From assembly GCF_004359215.1 (NCBI RefSeq), contig NW_027152191.1:265723-329722 (forward strand): a stretch of DNA of 64,000 bases, given 5' to 3'. The number at the start of each line of letters is the position of its first letter. The stretch's first letter is position 1. Positions 31,086 through 42,587 of the stretch are shown here, in pieces. The notes beneath the pieces were generated by a model, which was not told where the DNA came from, made no database searches, and worked only from the letters and a program-made list of their open reading frames with translations. The position numbers and the translations under genes were made by a program. This DNA comes from Bremia lactucae (lineage: Eukaryota > Oomycota > Peronosporomycetes > Peronosporales > Peronosporaceae).

Positions 31086-32114
31086 GAGTCCCATTACTTT
31101 GACGATGTATTCGTGCATGGTAGGGTCGAGGACGAGCTGAGCGCAATAGAGTCGCACAAGCTTCATTTAGACGCTGTGTTGCAGACTTCGAAGGACGCCC
31201 AATTGTACGTCAACTTGCAAAAGTGCATCATAGGGGTACCTGAGATACCTGTACTGGGCTGCATCGTTGGTACACAGGGTGTACGAGCAGACCCAGACAA
31301 GGTAAAATCAGTAAAGGAATGACCAATCCCACGGCATGTGAAGGATTTGCGCCAATTCCTAGGGCTCGGTAATTACTTGCATAAGTATAGCAAGAATTAT
31401 GCGGAGCAAACTAAACCATTATCTGATCTCCTTAAAAAGGACACAGAATGGGTTTGGTTAAAAGAACAAGAAGATGCGTTCACATCAGTGAAGCAGTCTC
31501 TTCTAGAGGCACCGGTCATGGCATTGCCAGACGCGGATAAGCCCTTTGGCGTCGTCTGCGATGCAAGTAATTTTGCAATCGACAGCGCGCTCATGCAGAA
31601 GGATGACGACGGCGTTGACCGTGTCATCTCTTATCAGTCCCGGCTATTAAAAGCCGCGGAACTGAATTACCCTGTGCATGACAAAGAGCTACTTTCAATA
31701 AAGTATGCTCTTGTCAAGTTTCGTGTGCACCTATTGGGCACCGAACCATTTGTGGTTTATACGGATCACGCATCACTGCGGACCGCAATAAACTCACCGC
31801 ACCTCTCGCCTAGAATGGCAAGATGGCTCACATTCTTCTCTGAATTTAATTTCAAAGTTGAATATAAGCCGGGTAAGTCGAATGTCTTGGCTGACGCTTT
31901 ATCGCGCAGACCAGACTTCGAGGTTAGACACCAGGAAAGTGTGTCTAGTGCGAAAGCACAATTTCAGCCGTCGACGTTGGCAGCCATGAAGGCATACCAC
32001 GTGACGAGCTCATTGGCCTCTGAAATAAAAGAGAGCTACAGTCAGGACGACCACTGTCGCCTGCTGTTGGATCACTTCGGTGGACGAAAGATTTTTGTCT
32101 TCCGTCACACCTGA
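31086..32114 (+). pseudogene. B-type RT remainder and RNase H
   Basis: RT resumes at HYFDDVFVHGRVEDELSAIE (31,089) after loss of roughly 180 codons that hold the first catalytic Asp; the YFDD pair survives. LGCIVGTQGVRADPDKVKSV then a stop (31,321) follow. From 31,338 a 258-codon open frame covers LRQFLGLGNYLHKYSKNYAE and a complete RNase H: VCDASNFAIDSALMQ (Asp), AELNYPVHDKELLSIKYAL (Glu), VVYTDHASLRTAINSPHLSP (Asp), and VEYKPGKSNVLADALSRRPD. RNase H would remove the RNA strand after copying. The best preserved RNase H of the window, but without an RT core. Confidence 0.9.
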
Positions 32115-33474
32115 AAGCTAAGCTAAATCGCTTTAGCTACAGCGATGGCCTTTATGGCATCAGCTGTCACCTTGGGATCCCTTGAGAATCTTTGTGTCTC
32201 GTGACACAGATCTCAAGCTGATGATCCTTCACGAGCTCCATGATGCGCCATCTAGTGGGCATCTGGGCCGTGAAAAGACATTCTTACGAGTGTCAGAGGA
32301 ATTTTGGTGGCCACACCTAGATAGATGGGTGGCCAACTATATTCGCTCTTGCGAACAGTGTCAGCGTATTAAGCCTGCACCGACTAGCAGTGCGCCACTG
32401 AAGCCGCTACCGATTCCAACGAATTGTTAAAACCAGTAAGACTGGACTTCATGTTTGGCATGCCGCCCGATCATAAGGGTCGGACGGGACTCGTTGTCTT
32501 TGTAGACAGACTGAGCAAAATGGTGCATTTAGCACCATGGAAAACATCGATCACAGGCAAGGAGGCAGCTCTCTTGTTACTGGATCATGTCTAACGACTA
32601 CGCGGGAAGCCCGAGTCCATAGTATCGGACTGGGATCCACGTTTTACGTCCGGGTTTTGGCGACATGTGTTCGAGCTGCTAGGTAGCAAGCTCCACATGG
32701 CGACCGCAGATCATCCCCAGACCGATGGCCAAACAGAACGTGCCACTCGGGTCGTGGCGGATGTCTTACGCACTATAGCAACTTCCAAAGAGTGGATCAA
32801 GCAATTGCCAAGTGTGGAGTTCGCAACAAATAACAGTGTCCACGCCAGTACGACTAAGACACCGTTTTATATTAACGGACTGCGCCATCCTCGGACGCCA
32901 GTCTCGATTGCGCGCCGCCCGATTTTTAGTGGGGGAAGGCCCCTCACTATGCTCGGTGCGAAAGAGGGGCATAGTTTCGTTAGTATGACGATGACCCGCG
33001 AGGGTATCAAATCAACAACAGAAACTTGCCCCAGTGACCCTGCCATTTTAGCAGTGGTCAATAACATACGCCATATGACCGACCTCTCGGCGGTATCATA
33101 TGCGAGTTTGATGCTAAAAGCGTGAGCGAGGCTTAACGCTTTGTGGATGATCGATTAGTCATCACACGAAAAGTCTGTGACGCGATGGCAAGCGCACAGG
33201 ACAAGCATAAATAATGTATGGAGCGAAATGGTCGCAAAAATAATGAACGCTTTAGAGTGGGACAAAGTACTACTAAGTACTGGTACCCTACCTAAGAATG
33301 CATATTCTGTACTCCCTGGAAGTACTACGTAGTTGTTGCCGCGTCTCATTGGGCCCTTTACGGTTGTTGAAGAGGTTGGAGACAAAAATATAGGCTCACC
33401 CTTCCCCCGTACATGAAGACGCACCCCGTATTTTACGTAGGTCATCTAAAACGGTATGTAGACTTAAATGAGGT
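32115..33474 (+). pseudogene. B-type integrase and end of pol
   Basis: Zinc-binding part at 32,182-32,430 (LHELHDAPSSGHLGREKTFL, then CEQCQRIKP). Catalytic core: VVFVDRLSKMVHLAP (32,490), a degraded second Asp block (SDWDPRFTSGFWRHVFELLG, 32,627-32,680) and DHPQTDGQTERATRVVADVL (32,709-32,765) with the Glu. C-terminus: ARKVRDAMAS-like (33,165-33,195), then HPVFYVGHLKRYVDLNEV and stop at about 33,495. Unlike A/C and E it shows no chromodomain after the GPY/F-type end. Shifts and stops throughout. Confidence 0.85.
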
Positions 33475-33953
33475 CACGTACCCATCCCTCTAAGGAGACC
33501 GATGGTGACGCCGACTGTGAGTCGAGCGTCGTTCGGTTGAGGGGGACGGTGAAGGCGAAAAGCTGTTGGACTGAGGCTCCCACCACGAACAGGACTCGGA
33601 GAGCGAGGGACATCACGCGAGTAACGCGGATCCCTCAGCATTATCCGCTCAAAAAGGTCCAAGCGAGTCTTCAGGCGTTCATAACCCTGACGAGACTTCG
33701 CTCGGACATAGCAAAGATCCGAGGTCAGTCGCGAGACTTGAGCCTTAATATGCGCCATGCAGCTAAAACATCCGCGGCACCACGTTCTGGGAACGGATTT
33801 GGGGTCCGAAAAGAGATTCGTCCACAGGACGAGACGTGTAGGAGCCACGATCCTATCTATTCCCCATCCTCCGATGGAGTGTGACTTTCAAAGTCCACTA
33901 TCACCTTCGTTAATGAAGGCGCTACGAGTCTGTGACTCACGCTTAGTTTTCAT
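33474..33953 (-). pseudogene. Recombinant antisense ORF: E-type start, B-type end
   Basis: Minus-strand frame beginning at 33,953 (MKTKRESQT) and ending at 33,474, overlapping the pol terminus of the opposite strand. Its first part (to about 33,760) matches the start of the E antisense ORF at 48,701 (MTIKRGSQT, and the shared bases CGTTCTGGGAACGG). From about 33,745 on it matches the B antisense C-terminus at 5,394-5,714: LTSDLCYVRAKSRQGYERLK and MLRDPRYSRDVPRSPSP. So two families' antisense frames are joined near their middles. One or two shifts near the start. Confidence 0.65.
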
Positions 33954-34053
33954 CAGAGAAAGAAATGCAAAACACAACCGAATGGTTAGCTGTTTGAATT
34001 CCAACCTCAAAAAGGAAATAAAGCGAATGTTGTTACTCGGTGTCGACAGTCTG

Positions 34054-34296
34054 GTGCGGGGGGGGGGTAATGGGGCGCATTTCGGTTGGTGAACCGTTGC
34101 TGTGGTACACTTTTACTTTATGATTAAAATAGCCTTTTGTTCGATTGATAATAGTTAACCACTAAAACTTCATTTATTATGGGTAACAAATGTGGCAGCC
34201 ACCAGATTTAAATCTGGCGGCCGATATTTTTATTTAGCTAGGGTAACGTTTTTAGATTTAAATAATGGAATAAAGTTCCTCTTTTGATCTTGAAGC
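34054..34296 (+). repeat. Polypurine tract and LTR-E fragment
   Basis: A run of ten G (about 34,060-34,069) followed by TAATGGGGCGCATTTCGGTT, the start of LTR-E (compare the minus strand at 55,927). It runs about 225 bp and is cut at about 34,296, where A/C-type gag begins. Includes the block CAGATTTAAATCTGGCGGC found in all LTR-E copies. Confidence 0.8.
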
Positions 34297-36090
34297 GTCT
34301 AATGATGCCCAACATACACGATACCTAGTAAGTTGTATAGTGAATCATCCAATAGATGAACAAACACATGTAGCTGCGTTTATTGGAGGTCTTACAGACG
34401 GGCCTGTCAAGAATCACCTGATCCAGCTTGAACTAGAGACGCTAGACCAAGCGATCTCTGTAGCGGAACATGAGGTTTTCAGCTTTAAACAGGCTTTCGT
34501 CCACTCTGGAGCTTATCGTTCTCCGAGACAACAAGAAAATGGATGTTCGGAACCTATGGACCTCGCGCATGTTGAGAGCGAGAATCCTCGCTCTTCAAGT
34601 TGCAAATGATCGTTGGAAAAACGGGTTACGACGACTATGAGTGTAATCAGTGCCTAAAAACACTGCGTGAAACGAGCGACCTCCCGCTAGGAGCTGCGGT
34701 GAACGCGGACTCGACGCTGTTGCGAAACCGCAACGACGAGGCGGATGGTAAGAAAAAAACGGTCGGACGTAGTACGGGCGCAACGCCCTACTGATCCAGC
34801 TACCTCAAAAAAAATTGCAAATCTCTTAACGAAAGTTGCTCCAGACACACAGTCATTGTGTGTAACTGCTTCGAGTGATGAGGTTAACCTCATCACCTTG
34901 AAAATAATGGTGGCAAAAAAATTGCCACTAAAGTCCCTAGTCGATCGGGATTGGCAGTCGTTTTTTAAATTAAATGACTTGTGGGGCGTCGAACAATCTA
35001 AATACGCCAACTGCTAGAAGATCGCAGACTCAAATTTATTGAGCGCGATATTCCTCTAACAAGGATGACAGTGCGTCTAGCAACAGGCATATCTGAAACA
35101 GCAAAAATGATGTCACCGTACTTGATTTGGATGACAATTTGATGTCATCCTTGAATCACCATGGCTCAGAAAGTACGAGTCATGCATAATTTGGCAGCAT
35201 CAGGCCGTGACGATGCCTATCTCTCGTTCAACAGGGGTCATCTGATGAACCTGGAGCATCCACAAGCTTGTGGATATCCTACGAGTGAGTGGGATGGCCT
35301 CACTTGTGGTTCGGTCGTTTGCACGACTGCACAAGACCTCATTGTGAATACCGATTACACTGTGGAGCTAGATCCCGACGGCTTTGCAGAAGCACAGGCA
35401 GCGTCGAAGATCGACCACCCGAATAATTTGACTGGTACGAAAGATAGATGCTTGCTTGGAAAGCAACATCAAAAATATTGAAACGCCTGTCTGCAAGAGA
35501 CAGTGCGAAAGTTTTAGATTGACTGAAGAATCGATCGTAGAGGATCTCGCTGTGGTTGCGCACCACAGCTAGAGAGAGTTGGGGAGTATACTCCCCAAAT
35601 AAAACTTGAGGGAAGAACTACCCAAGATTCTTTGGGGATAAGTCCCCAAAAACCTGTGACCAATGGTTCGCAGGCACCTTTTGAATAAGTTAAAATTAGG
35701 AGAACTGAAACATTTAATGTTTTATTAAACAACGGATCAAGTGTAGGCGAATATACACTTGATCTGATAGCGCCTCCGAAGTTAACTTCCCAATTAAATC
35801 AATTGCCAACGCTAGAACCGAAACAGTTCTTGCGTGATCTTCATAGTGGCAAAGTCAAGCAGATCTGCGTACTTGTCACAGATGATAACTACCTGGCCGA
35901 TATTCGGTCGGCACTAGTATTTTCTGGATTCTCAGCAGCTCATCGATGGACGAAGGTGTCCCTGATGAGAAGACTCGCATGGAACGTCTTACGTTCCAAT
36001 CCTGAAGTTTCTTGTAGACAAACCCTTTTTATAAGAATTTGATTCGAATTCAAGAATGTGTTTCCTGAATCCGTCCCGTGCGAGTTGCCT
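34297..36090 (+). pseudogene. A/C-type gag (end), protease and linker
   Basis: Starts mid-gag: VNHPIDEQTHVAAFIGGLTD then GPVKNHLIQLELETLDQAIS (34,335-34,455). A zinc-knuckle remnant (GYDDYECNQC) and RRRNDEAD-like basic stretch follow. Protease remnant: the active site is destroyed (VDRDWQSFF at 34,940-34,975, an insertion or shift). Then ACGYPTSEWDGLTCGSVVCT (35,268-35,325) and the RT-proximal linker PTLEPKQFLRDLHSGKVKQI (35,806-35,865), shared with C1. Many shifts. Confidence 0.8.
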
Positions 36091-38093
36091 AAGGATAAAT
36101 GCACTCGACATTAAATCGACCTGGACCAAGTTCGGAATACTGTGTCATAAAGCAGTTACCACTGCCTCGTGAACATGTATTAGCGATCGAAAAAAAAAAA
36201 AAATTCTTTGCCGATCGCTTAACAGCGGGCCATGTGAGGGAGTCAGCCTTCTCACATAGCTCCCTGACCTTCTATGGTTATAAATCAATAGGAGGGTGGC
36301 GGATTGTGTATGTGATCAATATTAATTGAACGCTGCAAGGGATCCGTCTCAATCGCCGATTCCAGGAAAGAAAGTTATCATTGACGGACTGTCAAAGAGT
36401 ACCATCTTTTCGTCAATGGATCTGACGGATGGATCTCATCGTATCCTCATGCGTGTACACGATTTTTTGTTCACAGCAGTAAGCACCCCAAGCGGTATGC
36501 TTTGGGAGTGGCTTGTGATGCCCCAAGGTTTGAAAAACGCACCAGCGACATTCAACCGAGTGGTGGCTCACGTGATGCGTCAGCACCGTGCCTACGCGCC
36601 TCATTACTTTGACGATGTATTCGTGCATAGTAGGGCCGAGGACGGGCTGAGCGCAATAGAGTCGCACAAGCGTCATTTAGACGCTGTGTTGCAGACTTTA
36701 AAGGACGCCCAATTGTACGTCAACTTGCAAAAGTGCGTCATAGGGGTCCCTGAGATACCTGTACTGGGCTGCATCGTTGGTACACATGGTGTACGAGCAG
36801 ACCCAGACAAGGTAAAATCAGTAAAGGAATGGCCAATCCCACGGCATGTGAAGGATTTGCGCCAATTCCTAGGGCTCGCTAATTACTTGCATAAGTATAG
36901 CAAGAATTATGCGGAGCAAACTAAACCATTATCTGATCTCCTTAAAAAGGACACAGAATGGGTTTGGTTTAAAGAACAAGAAGATGCGTTCACATCGGTG
37001 AAGCAGTCTCTTGTGGAGGCACCGGTCTTGGCATTGGTAGACGCGGATAAGCCCTTTAGCGTCGTCTGCGATGCAAGTAATTTTGCAATCGGCAGCGCGC
37101 TCATGCAGAAGGATGACGACGGCGTTGACCGTGTCATCTCTTATCAGTCCCGGCTATTAAAAGCCGCGGAACTGAATTACCCTGTGCATGACAAAGAGCT
37201 ACTTTCAATAAAGTATGCTCTTGTCAAGTTTCGTGTGCACCTATTGGGCACCGAATCATTTGTGGTTTATACGAATCACGCATCAATGCAGACTGCAATA
37301 AACTCACCGACACCACTTCTCGCCTAGATTGACAAGATGACTTACATTCTTCTCTGAACTTAATATACTGTTGAACACAAGCCAGGTAAGCCGAATGTCT
37401 TGGCTAACGCGTTATCGCGCAGACCAAACTTCGATGTAAGACACCAGGAACGTGTGTCTCGTGCAAAGACACAATTTGAGTCGTCAACGTTCGCAGCTGT
37501 AATGGTCTACTGCGTGACACGCTCGTTGGCCTTCGAAATAAAGGATAGCTACAGTCAGGACGAACATTGTCGCGTGCTGTTGGATCACTTCGGTGTACGA
37601 AAGGCAACTCTTTCTTTGCATCGGAAGGCTAAGCGAAGTCGCTTTAGCTACAGCGATGGCATGTTATGGCACCAGCTCTTACCTTGTGATTTCTTTAGAA
37701 TCAATGTCCTTCATGACACAGATCTCAAGCTGATGATGCACAATTAAGTGGGCATCTGAGCCGAGAAAAGACATTCTTACGAGTGTCAGAGGAATTTTGG
37801 TGGCCACAAAAATTTGGTGATAAATGCTATAAATTTCAGTACTGAACCTATATCGATGGGTGGCCAACTATATTCGCTCCTGCGAATAGTGTCAGCGCAT
37901 CAAGCCAACACCGTTCAGTCGTGCGTCACTGAAGCCGTTACCAATTCCAACGAATTGTTTGAAGTTGGTCAGTCAAGACTTCATGTTTTTTGACATGCCG
38001 CCTCACGGACGGGGATCGTCGTATTTGTATAAAACTGAGCAAAATGGTGCATTACCACCATGTAGCACCACGATCTCACGCAATGAATTAATA
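36091..38093 (+). pseudogene. Chimeric A/C-to-B reverse transcriptase, RNase H, integrase start
   Basis: 36,326-37,327 is the longest open pol frame in the window (333 codons): STIFSSMDLTDG (first catalytic Asp, residue 32), LVMPQGLKNAPATFNR, HYFDDVFVHS (catalytic pair, residues 96-97), and RNase H with VCDASNFAIGSAL, ending at a stop inside INSPTPLLA. Up to about 36,600 the bases are A/C-like; after HYFDD they are nearly those of the B copy at 31,089. RNase H decays after 37,320 (NHAS for DHAS removes a catalytic Asp). Integrase remnants (37,690-38,030) end where an LTR-B piece begins at 38,094. Confidence 0.85.
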
Positions 38094-38566
38094 TGTAGGC
38101 GGGCACGTCGTAATGCGGGCACGCTCTACTTAAGCACACACCCTAGCACAGCGAGGAAGCGGTTTGCACCTGCTTCTCTTGCGTGCAGTGAGGTAGTTGT
38201 GGTGGGCGCGCAAGCGACCTCACCCAACACACTAAGAACTCTGGTGAAGTGACGTCACGGGAGCGGTAATCCGTCTCCTCGTGCGCACTTCCCAAGTAGG
38301 TAGTAATTTTCAGACTGATTTATATTTAATAGAATTAAATACAAATACCTATTTTTACCAATTAAAATGTTATCTCTATAGATATCATTTAATATGTATT
38401 ACGAGCGTATCTTTATAGATACCTCGCGTAACCGACCGTTACACCATCCCCCTCTTTAAGAACGAATTTACATTTTCAAACTCGACAAAGAGGAGAGAGG
38501 AACTGCGAGCAGCTTTACGCGCCGCTAGTTCACTCGATCACTCTCGCGCACGTTTTCCCGTTACAA
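38094..38566 (-). repeat. LTR-B with internal deletion, plus antisense-ORF leader
   Basis: 38,094-38,443 is LTR-B on the minus strand: it ends GCCCGCCTACA (at 38,094) and begins TGTAACGG. Compared with 41,638-42,201 it lacks about 215 bp, between TGTAACGG and GTTACGCGAGGTATC. The polypurine tract and the leader of the B antisense ORF follow (38,444-38,566); the ORF itself is absent. It interrupts the integrase remnant to its left. Confidence 0.8.
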
Positions 38567-38729
38567 CTAAATTAGCAACTTTGTAAGGCGGTGTCGCTTT
38601 ATTTTTGTACAGAAAACGAACAATTTGTGCGTATAACGCACACGATGAAATACGGGTTGACTAAGCTAAAGGTGTGCTTTTTAGATCCGAGGAAGGTAAA
38701 GATATCTTAACTTCAGCTTAGTTTCTTTC

Positions 38730-39120
38730 TTTAATATGATTTTCCGCCAGCCCTTCGCAAGAAAGCTGAATGGTATGCTCTTGCAGAAGCGATGTGACTG
38801 ATGCGGTATCCAACGCAGTCAAGGGGGGTACGCTGACAGGAAGTTAAGAGTACTCTAGGACAAGCCACATTGCTGGGACGTTATGCTGTATCGGTCCTGC
38901 TTAGAAGAAAATCAACAGAAACTTCTGTCCTGCCCGGTGCCGAGCGCATCACGCAGTTTGCAGGAAGTCTTGCGTTGAATGACACAAGAGCATTTGTGAA
39001 ACTAAAAATGTGCGTTTGAATTCACCGGCTTCACCAGCAACAATACCAAACTAGTTGTCGTGGCGACTCGAGAACTACTTTTTCGCATTTGACGAATTGT
39101 TCGGACGATTAATGATGCTA
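38730..39120 (+). pseudogene. Very old B-type linker relic (uncertain)
   Basis: Scattered similarity to the B pol linker at 30,270-30,610: GCTGACAGGAAGT (38,831), GTCGTGGCGACTCGAGAAC (39,057) and a following GACGAATT...GGACGATTAATG in the same order and spacing. No open frame. Could be chance; an alignment would decide. Confidence 0.35.
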
Positions 39121-40643
39121 CGAATCAAATTACCATGAAGTTCTTTTCTGTTTAAGTGTCACACTTTTAGAAAGAAAAGCTCGAGGCTTCAGAAGGCATC
39201 ATCTTGAGAGCAAAAGAAACAGACATGCTTCTTCGTAACCTTCAGTTTTGCCAATTTGAAGATATGATGCGATTTTAGCTATCTTTCAAAACATAAAAAC
39301 ATTAGTTTTAATAGTCTATTCTTGTAGATTAATCTTAAGCTGGGAAGTTTTGCGATTTCATCATCTTTTCATGCATTAATGTAAAGCAAGTTTGTTCACT
39401 TTATACTAGAAATTAAAATAGTTTCCAGCAGTTCAAAGGAAATACGAATAAATTTGCACTGATGGTCATTCACACATTTGTAACAATATTATTTGATTCA
39501 AGTTTCATCAAGTGTGAACAACAAGTTCTTAAAAGGCAATCAATCATCTTAGAAAGTCCAACATTTTTCAAATTGCTTTTCATTACTACCAAGCGATCAC
39601 AATAAGTATCGATAATACTTTGGCCTATGAGCGGCGGTTCCTATTTACGTTCGAGCAAAGACGGCCATCAAAGCGCTGAGACTCAGCATGACAAGCAACT
39701 TCTGTTTGTGCAGTTTCGGGCGACTTCGGTACACAAACGACACATTCGACCAAATCTGATTTTAACCTTTTGCTGATGGTAGATAGCTGTGATTCTGTGC
39801 GCTTGGGATTTTTTTGCTGATATTTCAAGTAGCAACAGCGCAGGGGGAGCTTTGCTGCTTATTATTCCTCAATTAACACTATTTCTCGTTTTGGTGTCGA
39901 GCTTTTTTTCAGCTTACAAGCTGAGCAGCCTTAAACATGTATGAGCCACATACGAAAATACACAATGACAAAAAATCCGTTAAGCGTAGTTTTGGCACTT
40001 AAAAGATATTTGCTGCTGCTGTGACCATCGCAACGGTATCATTTCTTGCCACAATCCACTCAAGTTTCCGCCTTGGCATCAGCTTTTGTTGCTGTAGTCG
40101 CTCATTTTGGTACGTGGTATTATTAAATTCAAACGATCCCCGTCGTGTATACCCGTCACTGTGTTTAGCCCGATCACAGGCCTAACAGCGGACTCAAACG
40201 CGTGCGGAATCGTTGTCAACAATTGGTGGGTATCATAGCTTTTAAAACGATCTTTTATTATTCTGACAATTTTATATATAGCTATATGGCATTTATTAGA
40301 AAAATTGCGCATTTCTATGGCACCGTAAGCTTACAAGCCCCACTGGTAGGATGGCGAGAGAAAAAATAGGTATCCGTGTTAACCAAAAATGATTGTTTTT
40401 AGATTACGATAATTTTAGCGGCCTTGTCGATTATCACTCGCCAAATGTCGGGTCGCAAGCATTGTGACGCATTTATGGCGAACACAATTGAATATCATTG
40501 ACGAAATAGACAGTCAACAATTCATCTTAAGGTGCTGCAATTCATGTGAACTCTTTGGCTGACATAAAAAGCGAGATTATTTGACTATACATTCCATCTT
40601 TGTATCTAAGATATTTGTTGAATGTCCATTAAAATTGCCATAC
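39121..40643. other. Unassigned spacer
   Basis: AT-rich, no transposon block recognised, and only short frames without features (for example 39,625-39,828 and 40,079-40,312 on the minus strand). I see nothing here that supports a gene. Confidence 0.5.
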
Positions 40644-40887
40644 TGTAACGGGGTGTATCGTTACATGAAATTAACACTTAAAGGTTGTTAATTAATATAT
40701 TATCGAAAAGGTAGATAATATTTCGAGGACATTACTTTATATAGTAATGTTCAGAACTCTTATCCATAAATAGGTATAGACCATTATATCTATTTATTCC
40801 GCAGACTAATCAGCTGTAGATAAACAAAAGAGAGAGACAGATAAGATAAGATAAGAATTTCGTTGCATGTTTACTAATAGTTTATAA
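40644..40887 (+). repeat. LTR-C, left part, running into a gap
   Basis: Starts TGTAACGGGGTGTATCG and follows LTR-C for about 244 bp, including a GATAAGATAAGATAAG microrepeat near 40,843. A 500-N gap follows. Confidence 0.9.
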
Positions 40888-41387
40888 NNNNNNNNNNNNN
40901 NNNNNNNNNNNNNNNNNNNNNNNNNNNNNNNNNNNNNNNNNNNNNNNNNNNNNNNNNNNNNNNNNNNNNNNNNNNNNNNNNNNNNNNNNNNNNNNNNNNN
41001 NNNNNNNNNNNNNNNNNNNNNNNNNNNNNNNNNNNNNNNNNNNNNNNNNNNNNNNNNNNNNNNNNNNNNNNNNNNNNNNNNNNNNNNNNNNNNNNNNNNN
41101 NNNNNNNNNNNNNNNNNNNNNNNNNNNNNNNNNNNNNNNNNNNNNNNNNNNNNNNNNNNNNNNNNNNNNNNNNNNNNNNNNNNNNNNNNNNNNNNNNNNN
41201 NNNNNNNNNNNNNNNNNNNNNNNNNNNNNNNNNNNNNNNNNNNNNNNNNNNNNNNNNNNNNNNNNNNNNNNNNNNNNNNNNNNNNNNNNNNNNNNNNNNN
41301 NNNNNNNNNNNNNNNNNNNNNNNNNNNNNNNNNNNNNNNNNNNNNNNNNNNNNNNNNNNNNNNNNNNNNNNNNNNNNNNNNNNNNNN
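40888..41387. other. Assembly gap (500 N)
   Basis: LTR-C lies to the left and the 3' end of a plus-strand B element (antisense ORF, LTR-B) to the right, so the missing bases probably hold B-type internal sequence. The round length suggests unknown size. Confidence 0.95.
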
Positions 41388-41505
41388 GCGTTCCGACTAA
41401 GGCATTAGACGCGGCCGGCGAATTAACGCGGCGCGTGCGCTTAGTGCGAGGTTGAGTGGGCGTCTTCGCAGACGACCCACCAACGTGGCCCCTTTTAGGT
41501 GGCAT
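41388..41505 (-). pseudogene. Antisense ORF of B-type element, N-terminal part
   Basis: Minus-strand frame starting MPPKRGHVGGSSAKTPTQ at 41,505 and open to the gap (about 39 codons; Arg/Lys/Thr-rich, then NSPAASNALVGT). It matches the start at 4,193. It lies 132 bp inside LTR-B, on the strand opposite to the element, behind the conserved leader (41,506-41,625). No stop is visible, so this copy could have been intact. Confidence 0.65.
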
Positions 41506-41618
41506 CTTGGGCGCCGTGTATGGAAACACGTGCGCTAGAGTGATCGAGTGAACTAGCGGCGCGTAAAGCTGCTCGCAGTTTCTCTCTCCTCTTTGACGCA
41601 TTTAAAAATGTAAATTCG

Positions 41619-41637
41619 TTCTTAAAGAGGGGGATGG
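41619..41637 (+). other. Polypurine tract of B-type element
   Basis: TTAAAGAGGGGGATGG directly before the LTR start TGTAACGGG. This settles that LTR-B reads TGTAACGG...GCCTACA and that the MPPKR frame is antisense to its element. Confidence 0.75.
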
Positions 41638-42230
41638 TGTAACGGGCTAAAGTTGCCCCTATGTTACACAGTCCCGGTTAAGTACATTTGGTGTACTTAA
41701 CGGGATGGTCAATTACTAAATATAGTAATTAGACCCAACACTCGGGTGTGCGCACATTTGTGACCAACCCTTGTGGATGTGATGCACATGGGTGCATTCA
41801 CATTAGGAGGGATGACGCCCAGCGTCATCCGTGATGACGGCTAGCGTCATCCGTTACGCGAGGTATCTTTAAAGATACGCTTGCAATACGCGCTTGCAAT
41901 ACATATTAAATGATATCTAAAGAGATCATTCTAATTGGTACAAATAGGTATTTGTATTTAATATTATTAAATATGAATCAGTCTGAAAACTACTTCCTAC
42001 TTGGTAAGTGCGCACGAGGAGACGGATTACCGCTCCCGTGACGACACTTAACCAGAGTTCTTAGTGTGTTGGGTGAGGTCGCTAACGCGCCCACCACAAC
42101 TGCCTCACTGCACGCAAGAGAAGCAGGTTTAACCACTTCCTCGCTGTGCTAGGGTGTGTGCCTAAGTAGAGCGTGGCCGCATTACGACGTGCCCGCCTAC
42201 AGTGGCCGCATTAAGACGTGCCCGCCTACA
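41638..42230 (+). repeat. LTR-B, 3' LTR, with 29-bp terminal duplication
   Basis: 564 bp from TGTAACGGGCTAAAG to GCCCGCCTACA at 42,201, then a second copy of the last 29 bp (42,202-42,230, one difference). Inside are two adjacent copies of a palindrome of the form GATGACG..CGTCATCCGT (41,813-41,855), where the 5' LTR at 59,061 has one. The end of the LTR is only about 360 bp upstream of the polymerase delta start codon. Confidence 0.9.
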
Positions 42231-42587
42231 GAAAAAGCTACGGTAAACTTTCAAGATTGGCACTAATTGTAATGCCTTGACAAGATAACATTTGCTGTTT
42301 TCGCTTTGTGTGACTTGATTCGACATTCGCCCATCAGGAGCCAAGTGCCTGCTCACGTGAGAGTACGAGTAGCAATCTTCCGTTCGAACATTGCGGAGAG
42401 AAAATTCAAATATTATAATGAATTTCCCTTATGACGTTTAAAAAAAGATCTTACCTATTTAACTGGATACTTACTTTACAATTAAGAAGGCATGTTTATG
42501 GATTTGATAAAAATGTCCGTTTTTGTGATGGCAAATTGTCTCACGCATCTTTATTTGGCGGGAAGCCTTTCAATTCTGCCGCGTTTC

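Larger units (their letters stand above)
28352..33474 (+). mobile_element. B-type Gypsy element behind LTR-C, with internal inversion
   Basis: Un-inverting 28,605-30,097 gives a normal order: LTR-C, B-type gag, protease, linker, RT, RNase H, integrase, end of pol. The LTR end, primer site and gag leader are missing: the LTR runs into the gag ATG (at about 30,010). B-type gag follows LTR-B in the copy at 59,061, so the LTR-C here probably came by recombination. RT has lost its catalytic core (about 31,085). Confidence 0.75.

Noticed and set aside
36182..36202. Run of A interpreted as a processed poly(A) tail
   Set aside because: It lies inside the RT entry block of a pol remnant between recognisable codons, so it is a slippage expansion or assembly error, not a retrogene tail.
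40882..41601. 239-codon minus-strand frame
   Set aside because: Mostly N; only the 39 codons from 41,505 to the gap are real sequence and are annotated as the antisense ORF start.
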